Part shown: piece by piece, positions 26,755 to 35,305 of the stretch
How positions within the stretch are numbered: position 1 is the stretch's first letter
How the letters are laid out: each line of letters begins with the position of its first letter
Source: Comamonas sp. BIGb0152
Lineage (GTDB): Bacteria > Pseudomonadota > Gammaproteobacteria > Burkholderiales > Burkholderiaceae_C
DNA: 64,000 nt
Assembly: GCF_024809975.1 (NCBI RefSeq)
Contig: NZ_JANUDY010000003.1
Location: forward strand, 1-64,000
Direction: 5' to 3'
Position numbers and translations under genes: made by a program
Notes under the pieces: model-generated
What the model was told of the DNA's origin: nothing
Databases searched by the model: none
Seen by the model: only the letters and a program-made list of their open reading frames with translations

Positions 26755-27747
26755 ATGGGACCCGGCAACCGCCCCCTAGATCTGGAGTGGCTCGAAGACT
26801 TCATGGCACTGGCCGATACCGGCAATTTCTCGCGCGCGGCCGAGGCCCGCGCCATCGCCCAGCCCGCCTTCAGCCGCCATATCCGCTCGCTGGAAGACTG
26901 GGTCGGCGTCGAGCTGTTTGACCGCAGCGCCCATCCGGCGGCGCTCACCCCCGCCGGCCAGCGCTTTTTGCCGCTGCTGCAAAACGTGCTGGCCAACCTG
27001 GAGGCCGCCCGCATCAAGGCCCGCGCCGCGCATGACCAGGCTGCCGCCAGCCTGCGCTTTGCCGCTACCCATGTGCTGTCGCTCACCTTCTTTCCGCGCT
27101 GGCTGGTGGGTATGGAGGCGCAGCTGCGCATGGGCCCGATCCAGACGATGAGCGACAGCTCACTCGCCTGCGAAGACCTGATGCTGCAGCGGCGCGTGCA
27201 GTTTGTGCTGTGCCATGGCCACGCCGCCGTGCCCGGCCGGCTGGACGAAGGCCAGTACCCCGTGCTGCGCCTGTCCGATGACCTGCTGCGCCCAGTCAGC
27301 GCCGCCGCGCCCGACTCCCCCGGACAAGCGCAGCACCGCATCGGCCAGCACAGCGCCGTCCCGGTCCTCGCCTACAGCGAAGCCTCGGGCCTGGGACGCA
27401 TCATGCGATCGCGCATGCGCGGCATGTTTACGGAAGGCGCCGACGCCTTTCACGCCCCCCAGCCGGGCTTGGCACAAAGCGTATCCGTCGTGTTCACCGC
27501 CCACCACGCTGCCCTGCTCAAGACCATGGCGCTAGAAGGCCGAGGCGTCGCCTGGCTCCCCCACAGCCTTATCACCGAAGAGCTGCGCAGCGGCAGCCTG
27601 GTGCCTGCTGGCGACGACCGCTGGAACGTACCGGTGGAGATCCGTCTGTACCGCCAGCGGTCAGAGATGGCGCCGGCGGCAGAGGCCTTGTGGGCGCTGG
27701 TGCAGGGGCAGCAGGCTGGGGATACGGAAGGGAAGCAGGTCGACTGA
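26755..27747 (+). CDS. LysR-type regulator of the tarD cluster
   Basis: The protein is 330 aa with an N-terminal winged helix (WLEDFMALADTGNFSRAAEARAIAQPAFSRHIRSLE, written here only as a family landmark) and a LysR effector domain. AAGGA precedes the ATG by 5 bp. It is divergent from the DapA-like gene across a 124-bp gap, so it probably controls the tarD operon. I could not identify a certain operator. Confidence 0.85.
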   Translation: MGPGNRPLDLEWLEDFMALADTGNFSRAAEARAIAQPAFSRHIRSLEDWVGVELFDRSAHPAALTPAGQRFLPLLQNVLANLEAARIKARAAHDQAAASLRFAATHVLSLTFFPRWLVGMEAQLRMGPIQTMSDSSLACEDLMLQRRVQFVLCHGHAAVPGRLDEGQYPVLRLSDDLLRPVSAAAPDSPGQAQHRIGQHSAVPVLAYSEASGLGRIMRSRMRGMFTEGADAFHAPQPGLAQSVSVVFTAHHAALLKTMALEGRGVAWLPHSLITEELRSGSLVPAGDDRWNVPVEIRLYRQRSEMAPAAEALWALVQGQQAGDTEGKQVD

Positions 27748-27839
27748 TTAGCCATAGAGCTGCAGACATGCAGCGAATATCGCGCTGGACGACCTTTTTA
27801 CGTGGAGCGACTCTCCACCCAATGCGTTCTACCAAGCAC

Positions 27840-28376
27840 TCAAACGCTGCTCTTCCCAAAGCGCTGCAGCCAGCTATTGAAGGATGCGGGCAACACACTC
27901 TGGTTCGCATCCAGGATCGTGCATTTGTCGACTTTTTTCAGCTTGACACCATTCGCGGTGGCGCCGGTGATTTTCTCCAGCTGCGCCTCCAGCTTGTAGC
28001 TGACGCAGTAGTCGCCAGGCAACGCTCTTTCGCCTGCGGCTAGTTCGCCCACCATGGCTTCAATAAGTCGATTCATCGCCAGCTCCGCGATTTTCATGGC
28101 AGCAGCTTGGGATTCGGGAGGCAGCTCGGCCAGCGCTGCAAAGGGCTCGCTGTTTGCTTTTCCAAATTTGGCCCGGTAATCCTCATCTTGGACCAGCACA
28201 GCAAGCGTGGACAAGATGTCGTTTCGCGATTGGAACAACGCACACCCCAAGATATCTGCATGGTTTTGGACGCGATTTTCGGTATCGGCCAAAAGCTGAT
28301 CACCCGAGACCGGATAGTTGGGGATTCGACCAGTGCGAAAGGGTTTTATCGAGCGATCAGGAAAGGTTTGATCCAT
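27840..28376 (-). CDS. Hypothetical protein
   Basis: The protein is 178 aa, soluble, with a helical middle (AAMKIAELAMNRLIEAMVGEL) and a C-terminal segment YCVSYKLEAQLEKITGATANG. I recognise no family and see no signal peptide or membrane helix. The start has no clear ribosome site. It opens the less GC-rich accessory block. Confidence 0.55.
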   Translation of the reverse strand: MDQTFPDRSIKPFRTGRIPNYPVSGDQLLADTENRVQNHADILGCALFQSRNDILSTLAVLVQDEDYRAKFGKANSEPFAALAELPPESQAAAMKIAELAMNRLIEAMVGELAAGERALPGDYCVSYKLEAQLEKITGATANGVKLKKVDKCTILDANQSVLPASFNSWLQRFGKSSV

Positions 28377-28547
28377 TGGGGTGTTCCAATTTTTCTAGCG
28401 CATGTGTGCCATAGAACCGGCGCTTAAACGCCGGGCGCCTTGGATACTACACGCGAGGTTGAACACGGCATTCGATAAGTCTGTGGCCGTCGTACACTGC
28501 CAGACTCTGCCTTTCCACAAGCTTTGTGCCATCCAGCGATAACGCCT

Positions 28548-29105
28548 ATGTTTCCTGAAAGTGTCGACACCCCTATTCAAACGCCCCGCCTGACGTTGCG
28601 CCTTGCCGGCCCAGGCGATGGCAAAGCTGTTTATGCAACGGTAGTGGAAAGCCTGGACAGCCTGCGCACCTGGCCCACGTCGCTCCCCTGGGCACTTTAT
28701 GAGCCGTCGATATCCGCATCCGAAGACTTCTGCGTGGGCAGCATGCGCGAGCGCGACAAAGGCACGGGGCTGGTATTTCTGGTGTGGGACCACGAACAGC
28801 AATTGGTCGGCAGCGTCGGCCTTCACACCATCCGCTGGGACATTCCCAGCATGGAAATTGGCTTTTGGGTTCGCAGTTGCGCGCACGGACAAGGATTTGC
28901 GAAAGAGGCTGTCACAGCCGTCCTGCATTTCGCATTTACGCATTTGAAAGCGCGGCGGGTCTTTGCGCGCACCGATGAAGATAATGTTGGCAGTCGTGCT
29001 ACCTGCGCCAGTGCAGGGATGCGGCTGGAGGGGGTCATGAAAAATGAACGTATCACGCCGTCGGGACAGTTGAAAAACGGCTGTGTGTATGCCTCAACAC
29101 GCTAG
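28548..29105 (+). CDS. GNAT acetyltransferase, RimJ/RimL type
   Basis: The protein is 185 aa. RimJ/RimL-like layout: TPRLTLRLAGPGDG at the N-terminus, MEIGFWVRSCAHGQGFAKEAV as the acetyl-CoA loop (HGQGFA for the usual RGxGxA), and ARTDEDNVGSRATCASAGM near the end. The substrate is unknown; N-terminal or ribosomal protein acetylation is typical of the group. I chose the ATG at 28548. Confidence 0.8.
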   Translation: MFPESVDTPIQTPRLTLRLAGPGDGKAVYATVVESLDSLRTWPTSLPWALYEPSISASEDFCVGSMRERDKGTGLVFLVWDHEQQLVGSVGLHTIRWDIPSMEIGFWVRSCAHGQGFAKEAVTAVLHFAFTHLKARRVFARTDEDNVGSRATCASAGMRLEGVMKNERITPSGQLKNGCVYASTR

Positions 29106-29548
29106 CTTGCGATTTCCGTATTTGGCCCAGCGCAGCCATCGCTAACTGAGCAAACATGGCCATGTGCAGGTTTATCTGCCGGAAACTTTTTTCTTCAGCT
29201 AAATGGGTCTTCCTGTTTGTCGGCTACATTCGCCATCGTGATCAGCGCCACTTGTGTAGGTTCTCATTGATCTTGCAAATTCGTGTCCTTGTAGATCAAG
29301 GACATTTGCAGAATCAGTGAGAACAGTTGATCCAGCCAGTCTCACACTCTTGCAAAGATCCTGCAGACCAAGCCAAGAGTGATCTGCGGACGGAACCTGC
29401 TCGATGGCAGCTTGCGACCCTGAGCGGTCCTAGCAGTGGCTCCATAGTTGACATTCAACAGGCAGCCTGACTCTGCAACGAGGACTCACTGGAACTTTCG
29501 CTAAGCAATGCTGCTGGCCGCAGGCCTTGTTGTCTTCGAGCACCATCA
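29106..29548. other. Non-coding stretch with an inverted repeat
   Basis: No gene is supported in these 443 bp. The clear structure is an inverted repeat at 29259-29327: one arm starts GGTTCTCATTGATCTTGC, and the other ends CAGAATCAGTGAGAAC after a short loop. The arms pair over about 28 positions with few mismatches. The left arm is also an exact inverse of 33578-33600. Confidence 0.5.
29259..29281. repeat. Left copy of a perfect 23-bp inverted repeat
   Basis: The 23 bases from GGTTCTCATTGA to the end at 29281 are the exact reverse complement of 33578-33600, 4.3 kb away. They look like mobile-element ends. The family was not identified. Confidence 0.6.
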
Positions 29549-29818
29549 CTACTGCTGAGTTTGAACGACGACCACGATGCATTCGCTTCCACCGACGTCA
29601 ATGGACTTGCGCCATGCATGCTTCATGTTCGAGATAGCGCAGAAATCGCCGTATGCCTTTGAGGCGAGTTCTTTGCGAAGTGCGGGAGTCAACGCGGGAA
29701 GCGCGCCAGAAGGCATATTCGAACACCAGGTCGATATAAATCCTCGATAGTTGCTGTGACTTCCCTGCGCTACGTGGGTAGCTCCTTTGTAGGAAACGAT
29801 GTAGGTGTACAAGGGCAT
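29549..29818 (-). CDS. Small hypothetical protein
   Basis: The protein is 89 aa, starting MPLYTYIVSYKGATHVAQGS, with a tryptophan and cysteine-bearing middle (STWCSNMP) and a beta-like end (ECIVVVVQTQ). I chose the internal ATG because the preceding residues are of low quality. No family is recognised. It lies inside the region bounded by the 23-bp repeats. Confidence 0.5.
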   Translation of the reverse strand: MPLYTYIVSYKGATHVAQGSHSNYRGFISTWCSNMPSGALPALTPALRKELASKAYGDFCAISNMKHAWRKSIDVGGSECIVVVVQTQQ

Positions 29819-29930
29819 CAACGTACTTTCGGGGGTGCGCCCAATTGCGGACGAACCGTGAACGGCCACTCATGGCCGCATTCTGCCTCACATGGATTGG
29901 TTCCACTGAGTGCAAAAAGAGCGCTCTCCA

Positions 29931-30287
29931 TCAAGAAAATCGATAAAACAATCTGTTTTCCCAGTCTGGCTCGAATGCTGCAAGAATCTTTGTCTGTTCG
30001 ACACCAGTAGCAAGGGGCGCTACTTGGTTTCGTAAGTCCGCTTCGAGTGCATCTCGCACTCCCTCCCAGCGAAGGACATGCATCAGGTATGCCAGTGGTT
30101 CGCTGCTAACTTGCTTGGTGCGAAACATCTCGATGACAAGTCGTTCGATTTCTTGCTGGTCGTTTGGCGCTGCCTCTATGAGACTCAAGCATCGACGGTA
30201 AAAAGGCTCGGCCAAGTCAAACGAAAACCCGGTATCGAGCACATGCTCGGCTTTCAGAAGTTCCTCGCGAACCTGGGACGCATACAT
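29931..30287 (-). CDS. Small hypothetical protein
   Basis: The protein is 118 aa, helical and acidic. It starts at MYASQVREELLKAEH, preceded by GAGGAG 6 bp upstream, which fixes the start. Contains FYRRCLSLIEAAPNDQQEIERL. No family is recognised. The size and neighbourhood resemble accessory or immunity-type genes, but that is speculation. Confidence 0.55.
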   Translation of the reverse strand: MYASQVREELLKAEHVLDTGFSFDLAEPFYRRCLSLIEAAPNDQQEIERLVIEMFRTKQVSSEPLAYLMHVLRWEGVRDALEADLRNQVAPLATGVEQTKILAAFEPDWENRLFYRFS

Positions 30288-30351
30288 TTTTGTTGCTCCT
30301 CGATGCCAATTCCTCGCCAGATTGGATAGCGCCAACGACCGACTGGTTCTG

Positions 30352-30378
30352 GCCGGTCTGCGACTGTCGCAGACCGGC
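30352..30378. terminator. Perfect GC-rich hairpin next to the IS30 end
   Basis: GCCGGTCTGCGA and TCGCAGACCGGC flank a CTG loop, a 12-bp perfect stem. It lies at the outer edge of the IS30 left terminus, upstream of the 118-aa gene. It lacks a T tract, so it may instead be part of the IS end structure. Confidence 0.35.
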
Positions 30379-31625
30379 TGTGAATTCAACCGATCGACGC
30401 AACACACTCATCGAACATTTCAGCAGGAGTTCGATATCCCAGAGTTTTGCGTGGGCGTTGATTGAGATCTCTCGCAATAGCATCCATGCTATCTTGTGAG
30501 TATGCAGACAGATCAATTCCTTTAGGTAGGTACTGACGAAGCAATCCATTGGTGTTTTCGTTGGAGCCTCACTGCCAGGGGTTCTGCGGGTCACAGAAGT
30601 AGACCTGGATATCGGTTGCCAAGGTGAACCGCTTGTGCCCTGCCATTTCCGATCCTCGGTCCCAAGTCAAAGAGAGATACAGCTGCCTGGGCAATGTTTG
30701 TGCATGCCGGGCCAGCGCGGCTCCTACGGTGTACGAGTCTTTGTCCACGAGTTTGACCAACATCACATAGCGCGTATGCCGCTCGACCAGTGTCGCTATC
30801 TGACTGTAGGCATCACCGAATAACAGGTCGCCTTCCCAGTGACCAGGAACTGCTCGATCTTCAACGCAGGCTGGACGCTCGCTGATAGGCACTGCACCTA
30901 CGATCCGTCCATGGATGGGAGTTTTCTGGGTGTAGTGCCGGGAGCGACGCATACCTCTGGTTCGCCGCAGGTGCTCCAGGAGCTCCTTCTTCAAAGCCCC
31001 ACGTGTTTGGACGAATAGTGTGCGGTAGATGGCTTCGTGAGACACCTGCAACTCCTTTTGGTCCGGGTAGGTTCGCTTGAGCCATCCCGCTATTTGTTCG
31101 GGTGACCACAGACCTTGCAATTTAACCGCCACGATTTGAGCCAACACAGGGTTGTGGGCTAATTTGCAAGTCTTGGGGCGGAGCGCTCGCTCCCAGGCGA
31201 CTTCATCGGCCTTGGCCGCGCGGTAGCAAGTCTTGCCGTCATTGCGCAGCAGCTCACGACTGATGGTCGAGGCCGCTCGTCTCAAGCGTCTGGCGATGCA
31301 GCGAATCGATTCACCTGCTGCCAACGCTCGGGAGATCTCTTCTCTCTCTCTGGCATGGTCAAACCCAAGCGAGATCGATGCCTGGCAAGTGGCCGAATGC
31401 CACCTGTTTTACTTAAGATGTTCTGGATAGAGGTATGTGGCCGGTCAAAGAGCTTACCGATCTCGTGCAAGGTATCGCCGGCCTTCCAGCGATCCCACAT
31501 CAGCGCTTTCTGAGCTTCGGTGTAGTAAATCCGCGGTCTTTGCTTCATACAAACACTCCTTCAGCCTTAGGCAGATATTGTGTTGCATTGACCAGTTGAA
31601 TCCGCAGCCTGTAGCGGTCATTCGC
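30360..31625 (-). mobile_element. Degraded IS30-family insertion sequence
   Basis: A broken IS30 transposase gene is framed by imperfect outward-facing inverted repeats: the left one within about 30367-30415 and the right one within 31578-31620, both starting TGTGTTGC when read outward and sharing GTTGAAT and CAGCC. The exact outer ends and any target duplication could not be fixed. Confidence 0.7.
30386..31548 (-). pseudogene. IS30 transposase with frameshift and nonsense mutation
   Basis: The N-terminal HTH part (YYTEAQKALMWDRWKAGDTL, IGKLFDRPHTSIQNIL) is in one frame. After a CT/GA dinucleotide tract at about 31340-31352 the frame changes and continues as SRALAAGESIRCIARRL through the DDE domain (GHWEGDLLFG, SLTWDRGSE). 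A TGA at 30569-30571 then stands where IS30 proteins have Arg in [12 protein letters not shown]. Downstream codons [17 protein letters not shown] run on in frame to 30386. It is therefore inactive unless both lesions are bypassed. Confidence 0.85.
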
Positions 31626-31687
31626 CAACTTCTTAATTAGTCCGAGCCGCGAAGCGGCTTCGACTTGAATCAGTTGTTGGACCTGGC

Positions 31688-32143
31688 TTAGTAAACGGCC
31701 AAATCCTGATTTGGAAGAATGCCGCATGGCCAGAACCCGGCGAGATAAAGCGTCACTACCTTGACCCAGAAGCCGGGCTGCTCTAGCAGTAGCTCGCGGG
31801 CTGCCATGCGTGCGGCGAATTGAGCGCCGGCAAGTGCAGCTTGTCCATAATCATCCGGGCCTTCGACAAGCACGGGATAGCTTTCGATCGATCGCTGCCC
31901 CGCCAATACAGCTTTAGCAAGACACAGCTCAGCAGCCCTGCGCTCAGGTCCGAGACCGGCTGCATCTAGTTGATCTAGCTGTGTAAGGCCGTGAACAGGA
32001 TCTGGCTGGTCACGACTAGTTGGTAACCAATCCCAGCCAATGGCCAATTGGAGCTGTATAGCGCCCGGCTCACTGCGAAATTGGCCACAAGCCGAGAACA
32101 ACTGAGCTGATCGCAGTCCGACCTCGATTTCTGAGAGAGTCAT
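31688..32143 (-). CDS. Hypothetical protein
   Basis: The protein is 151 aa, starting MTLSEIEVGLRSAQLFSA, soluble, with segments LQLAIGWDWLPT, ERRAAELCLAKAVLAGQ and LLLEQPGFWVKVVTLY. No family is recognised. It ends just outside the right IS30 terminus. The start is the ATG at 32143; a TTG 6 nt upstream is in frame. Confidence 0.5.
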   Translation of the reverse strand: MTLSEIEVGLRSAQLFSACGQFRSEPGAIQLQLAIGWDWLPTSRDQPDPVHGLTQLDQLDAAGLGPERRAAELCLAKAVLAGQRSIESYPVLVEGPDDYGQAALAGAQFAARMAARELLLEQPGFWVKVVTLYLAGFWPCGILPNQDLAVY

Positions 32144-32435
32144 TGCCAAGGTTAACTAGATTTAAAAGACATGCAGTCTGCATGCCTAGTTCGCCAATAA
32201 TATATGAGCTTGCTGTTCGATATGCAAATTTGCTGTCGCCATTTTAGACAGGCCTAAAAATTTTGATCTCAGTCTTTGGTGCAAAGGTCCGAATGCCTGC
32301 ATATGGCCCGTATGCGACGGTTGCTGAACAACCCATTGCTGTCACCAAATTCTCGGCAGTAAACGTTTGCTTTGCAGCGGAAGCAACTATCGTCCGTGGG
32401 TAAAATCGGCATCGTTAACGCAAGGGAGGAGCAGG

Positions 32436-32780
32436 ATGTTGGACGCACCTGAACCGCTAGCCGCATGTAGGGAAGTGATCTTGGAATGGAGCCCACTATA
32501 TCAGCTGGCTGAGTTCGCCGAGCTACGGCATGGCTACGGAAACAGCGACGGGGGATTTGGCGTTATCTATCCAGAAGACCTGGATGAATACGAAATTCAG
32601 GTGGAGGGGGTCAACATCCCGCCGGGGACTTTGCTTGTCTATGGCCTCGCAATTGGGATACCGCCGGGCTGGGAGATTCTCGTGGACGAGAGCGCCTACT
32701 TGGGTGTGCTCTCGTCAATCTTGAAGGAACATGGATTAGCATCTGAAGCTGGCCGCGTTCAACTGCTGCTGAATAACTGA
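32436..32780 (+). CDS. Hypothetical protein
   Basis: The protein is 114 aa and acidic. A strong GGGAGGAG precedes the ATG. Segments include ELRHGYGNSDGGFGVIYPED and VNIPPGTLLVYGLAIGIPPGW. It resembles small single-domain proteins found in toxin-immunity neighbourhoods, but I cannot assign a family. The 290 bp before it hold no gene. Confidence 0.55.
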   Translation: MLDAPEPLAACREVILEWSPLYQLAEFAELRHGYGNSDGGFGVIYPEDLDEYEIQVEGVNIPPGTLLVYGLAIGIPPGWEILVDESAYLGVLSSILKEHGLASEAGRVQLLLNN

Positions 32781-32858
32781 GGTTCGCTTTTAGCCTAGAC
32801 GAGACGTGGAACTCAAACAAGCGGTTGACTGCTCCTGGCCGGATCCTGCCTAAACGCC

Positions 32859-33263
32859 TCACACATCATCGTGCGTCGGGACATGACAGGCAACGCAGAA
32901 CTTGTTCCCGTCCGGGTCGCGAAAGTACGCGCCATAGTAGTTGTCATGGTATTGCGAGCGCAGCCCTGGCGGGCCCTCACAGGTGCCGCCATTCTCCAAC
33001 GCAACTTGGTAAGCCACCCTGACGGCTGACCTGGAGGCCGCTGCGAAGGCAACCATTTGCCCATTTCCGGGATGGTGCGACTGTTCGTCATAAGGCTTGC
33101 AAATGACGAAGAATGGACGCGTCTCACCTGCGCTGTGCCAACCAGCCCACGGTCTTTCTCTCTCGCAGAAGCGCAGTTCAATACCTAGACTTTCCATCAC
33201 TGCCCTGTAGAAATTCAAGGCTCGCTCGAAATCGCTGACGCTTACAAAGACATGTGAAAACAC
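32859..33263 (-). CDS. VOC-family (glyoxalase/bleomycin-resistance-like) protein
   Basis: The protein is 134 aa. Typical VOC start HVFVSVSDFERALNFYRAVM, a middle strand FFVICKPYDEQ and the end YYGAYFRDPDGNKFCVACH, where the DPDGNK turn and the late Glu/Cys position form the metal site. Function is unspecified. A heptanucleotide tandem repeat begins 49 bp upstream of its start. Confidence 0.85.
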   Translation of the reverse strand: MFSHVFVSVSDFERALNFYRAVMESLGIELRFCERERPWAGWHSAGETRPFFVICKPYDEQSHHPGNGQMVAFAAASRSAVRVAYQVALENGGTCEGPPGLRSQYHDNYYGAYFRDPDGNKFCVACHVPTHDDV

Positions 33264-33311
33264 GTTGACTCCTCAGGCAATTTGGAAGGCAGCTTCGACT
33301 GTCTGCTGTTG

Positions 33312-33399
33312 GCCGTTAGCCGTTAGCCGTTAGCCGTTAGCCGTTAGCCGTTAGCCGTTAGCCGTTAGCCGTTAGCCGTTAGCCGTTAGCCGTTAGCCG
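33312..33399. repeat. Heptanucleotide tandem repeat (GCCGTTA)n
   Basis: About 12.5 uninterrupted perfect copies of GCCGTTA span 88 bp. A 7-bp unit is not a multiple of three, and perfect arrays like this mutate by slippage. It lies 49 bp upstream of the VOC gene, so copy number could change promoter spacing. It contains no spacers, so it is not CRISPR. Confidence 0.95.
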
Positions 33400-33510
33400 C
33401 CATCCTACCTCCGCATTGACCAAGCGCGACAGCAGCCTCACAGGCCAGCGACAGACTGGAAGCCGCCCCGGCCCCCATCTGGTTGAGCCCAAAGCGCCCC
33501 GAGTTCAAAC

Positions 33511-33600
33511 TTCAGTGAGAAAAATTCAAAGCTCGCGGAGACCTGACAGTCGATTCCCAATTTGCATGCAGTGAGAAAATTTGCAAGATCAATGAGAACC
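33511..33600. repeat. Cluster of related end repeats, with right copy of the 23-bp inverted repeat
   Basis: Three related direct motifs lie here: TTCAGTGAGAA at about 33511-33521, TTTGCATGCAGTGAGAA at 33561-33577, and at 33578-33600 the exact inverse of 29259-29281, ending GATCAATGAGAACC. Multiple short repeats at an end are seen in some transposon families. Confidence 0.55.
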
Positions 33601-33665
33601 GACAACTTGGCGAGCCGCTACAGATGGCAATACCGAAATATCACCCCAACACAACCTATTCCACC

Positions 33666-33962
33666 ATGAGCCTTGTCACCGATCTTCTCGCCGGCGTCGC
33701 GGAGTTCTTCGCCGATGTATGGGTGTTCAGGCGCCAGCGCCAAAAACGAGGCCATGCCACTCGCGACATGGCGGATGACGCCATGGCGGTCGCGCGCTTT
33801 GATTTCGTCACGGCGCTGTGGATTGCGCTGGTCAGCGTCGGCTTGATGTTTTTGCTTGTTTTTGGCTTTGGTGTCCCTGTGGGTTGGGGCGTAGGTATTG
33901 GAATAATCGTCGCCGCGGTGTGGGGGTACAGGAGGTACTCCCAGGTGGTCCGTGAGGAGTGA
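33666..33962 (+). CDS. Small membrane protein
   Basis: The protein is 98 aa. A soluble basic N-terminal part (FRRQRQKRGHATRDMADDAM) is followed by two close membrane segments (WIALVSVGLMFLLVFGFGV and WGVGIGIIVAAVWGY). An in-frame ATG at 33624 would add 14 residues. I chose 33666 because the added residues look random. No family is recognised. Confidence 0.5.
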   Translation: MSLVTDLLAGVAEFFADVWVFRRQRQKRGHATRDMADDAMAVARFDFVTALWIALVSVGLMFLLVFGFGVPVGWGVGIGIIVAAVWGYRRYSQVVREE

Positions 33963-34077
33963 ATACGTCGATCATTCCAACGACGCCATTTGGCAGAAGG
34001 CTGTTGAGCGCAATGGTTCAATCTGCGACAGCCGCAGATCGGCCGACGATCTGACATCGCTTGCTACCCATCTTTTT

Positions 34078-34524
34078 ATGAAAAACCTGTCTCCCCATAT
34101 TCGGCCTGCGGATGTCTCCGACGTGCGCGCAATGTTCCACGTGAGGGCATCGGTTGGAGAGAACACCTTGTCCGCCGAGGCGCTTTCAGCAATGGGAATC
34201 ACGCCCGAGGCGATTGCTTTGGCCATCACCAGCTCCCCTTGCGCGTGGGTCGCAACTATTCAGGAAGAAGTTGTCGGATTTGCAATGGTCGACTTGGACA
34301 GCGCGTGCCTGTTTGCATTGTTTGTTCTGCCTGGCTATGAAGGTGGCGGAATAGGCACGCGCCTCACCCAGATCTGTGAACGCGCCCTGTTCGAACGGCA
34401 CTCTACCGCGTGGCTTGAAACTGCGGATGGAAGCCGCGCTGCGCAGCTCTATCGTTACCTCGGATGGGGCAATGACGTCGATATAGGTGGCGGAGACATC
34501 CGACTGGAAAAGCAGCGCGCCTGA
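34078..34524 (+). CDS. GNAT-family acetyltransferase
   Basis: The protein is 148 aa. GNAT layout: IRPADVSDVRAMFHVRASV at the N-terminus, FALFVLPGYEGGGIGTRLTQ as the acetyl-CoA loop and AAQLYRYLGW near the end. The substrate is unknown. I chose the ATG at 34078, as upstream codons overlap the preceding gene and do not look coding. Confidence 0.82.
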   Translation: MKNLSPHIRPADVSDVRAMFHVRASVGENTLSAEALSAMGITPEAIALAITSSPCAWVATIQEEVVGFAMVDLDSACLFALFVLPGYEGGGIGTRLTQICERALFERHSTAWLETADGSRAAQLYRYLGWGNDVDIGGGDIRLEKQRA

Positions 34525-34762
34525 ACGGATGGCGTCAACATGCGCCAGCGGCGGCATGCAATGCAGTCCCTGCACCGGGTACGCCGCAATTTTCAAATGG
34601 AGCAATCGGCTTGGGTCGCAAGTGCTCGTTCAGGGCAGCGCACCTCCAACGCATGCTATTGGCGATCGCTGCGGTTTAGGCCTTGATCCGTGAATCAATC
34701 CGTTCAGCCGCAAGCCGGTTTCCGCCATGGCTGCCGCTGATTACGGCAGGGCAGCCCTTCCG

Positions 34763-35146
34763 TCATTGCGAGTTTGGGGGACTCACTATCAGATCAGACA
34801 ACAAAGGCCGTATGCGCTCTTCGACGTAATAGCCCCCGTACTCCGTATACCGCAGAAAGGCCCCCAAACACTTAGGGCATCGCCACAGGGTGCTGCGCGT
34901 GTAGGGGTGCCAACCCGGCGCTATAGGCGCATCCGGGGACCATAAATGGGTGCCGTTGGGATGAAATTCGTCAAAGCGCTCCCAAGACGCTTCGCTTCCC
35001 AACGCGCCCAGTAGCACAAGGTGAGACACGCTTATTGCACCAGAAACCGACTCCCAACCTGGGCGCCATAACGGTGCGCAATCAGTGCAACGCGGGTGAT
35101 CGGCCGCCTCGGTCGCACTTATCCGCAGTGCGGCATCAGAAATCAT
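34763..35146 (-). CDS. Hypothetical protein with paired cysteines
   Basis: The protein is 127 aa. CTDC near residue 20 and CPKC near 90 could bind one metal. Between them is FDEFHPNGTHLWSPDAPIAPGW, and the end has FLRYTEYGGYYVEERIR. I know of similar orphan accessory proteins but no function. The ATG at 35146 was preferred to a GTG at 35161. Confidence 0.6.
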   Translation of the reverse strand: MISDAALRISATEAADHPRCTDCAPLWRPGWESVSGAISVSHLVLLGALGSEASWERFDEFHPNGTHLWSPDAPIAPGWHPYTRSTLWRCPKCLGAFLRYTEYGGYYVEERIRPLLSDLIVSPPNSQ

Positions 35147-35305
35147 GTTTGGGGTCGTCACGGTGTCGCACGTCGTTGGAAGGAGTGCTGGCTAGTTTAA
35201 GTCAAGCCACTACCGCAGAGGTCCGATGGGAGCGCTTCGGCGCGGTGCCGGGGGCGCGGTAGCCCATCCATTCGGGCAAACCTACCGAGCCCGTTGCTGG
35301 TGCGG

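Noticed and set aside
33312..33399. Possible CRISPR array
   Set aside because: Units are 7 bp and contiguous with no spacers, and no cas genes are in the window.
33312..33399. Integron attC core sites (GTTRRRY)
   Set aside because: GTTAGCC fails the RRRY rule at the third R, and no paired long inverted arms of an attC site were found. A cassette origin remains only a suggestion.
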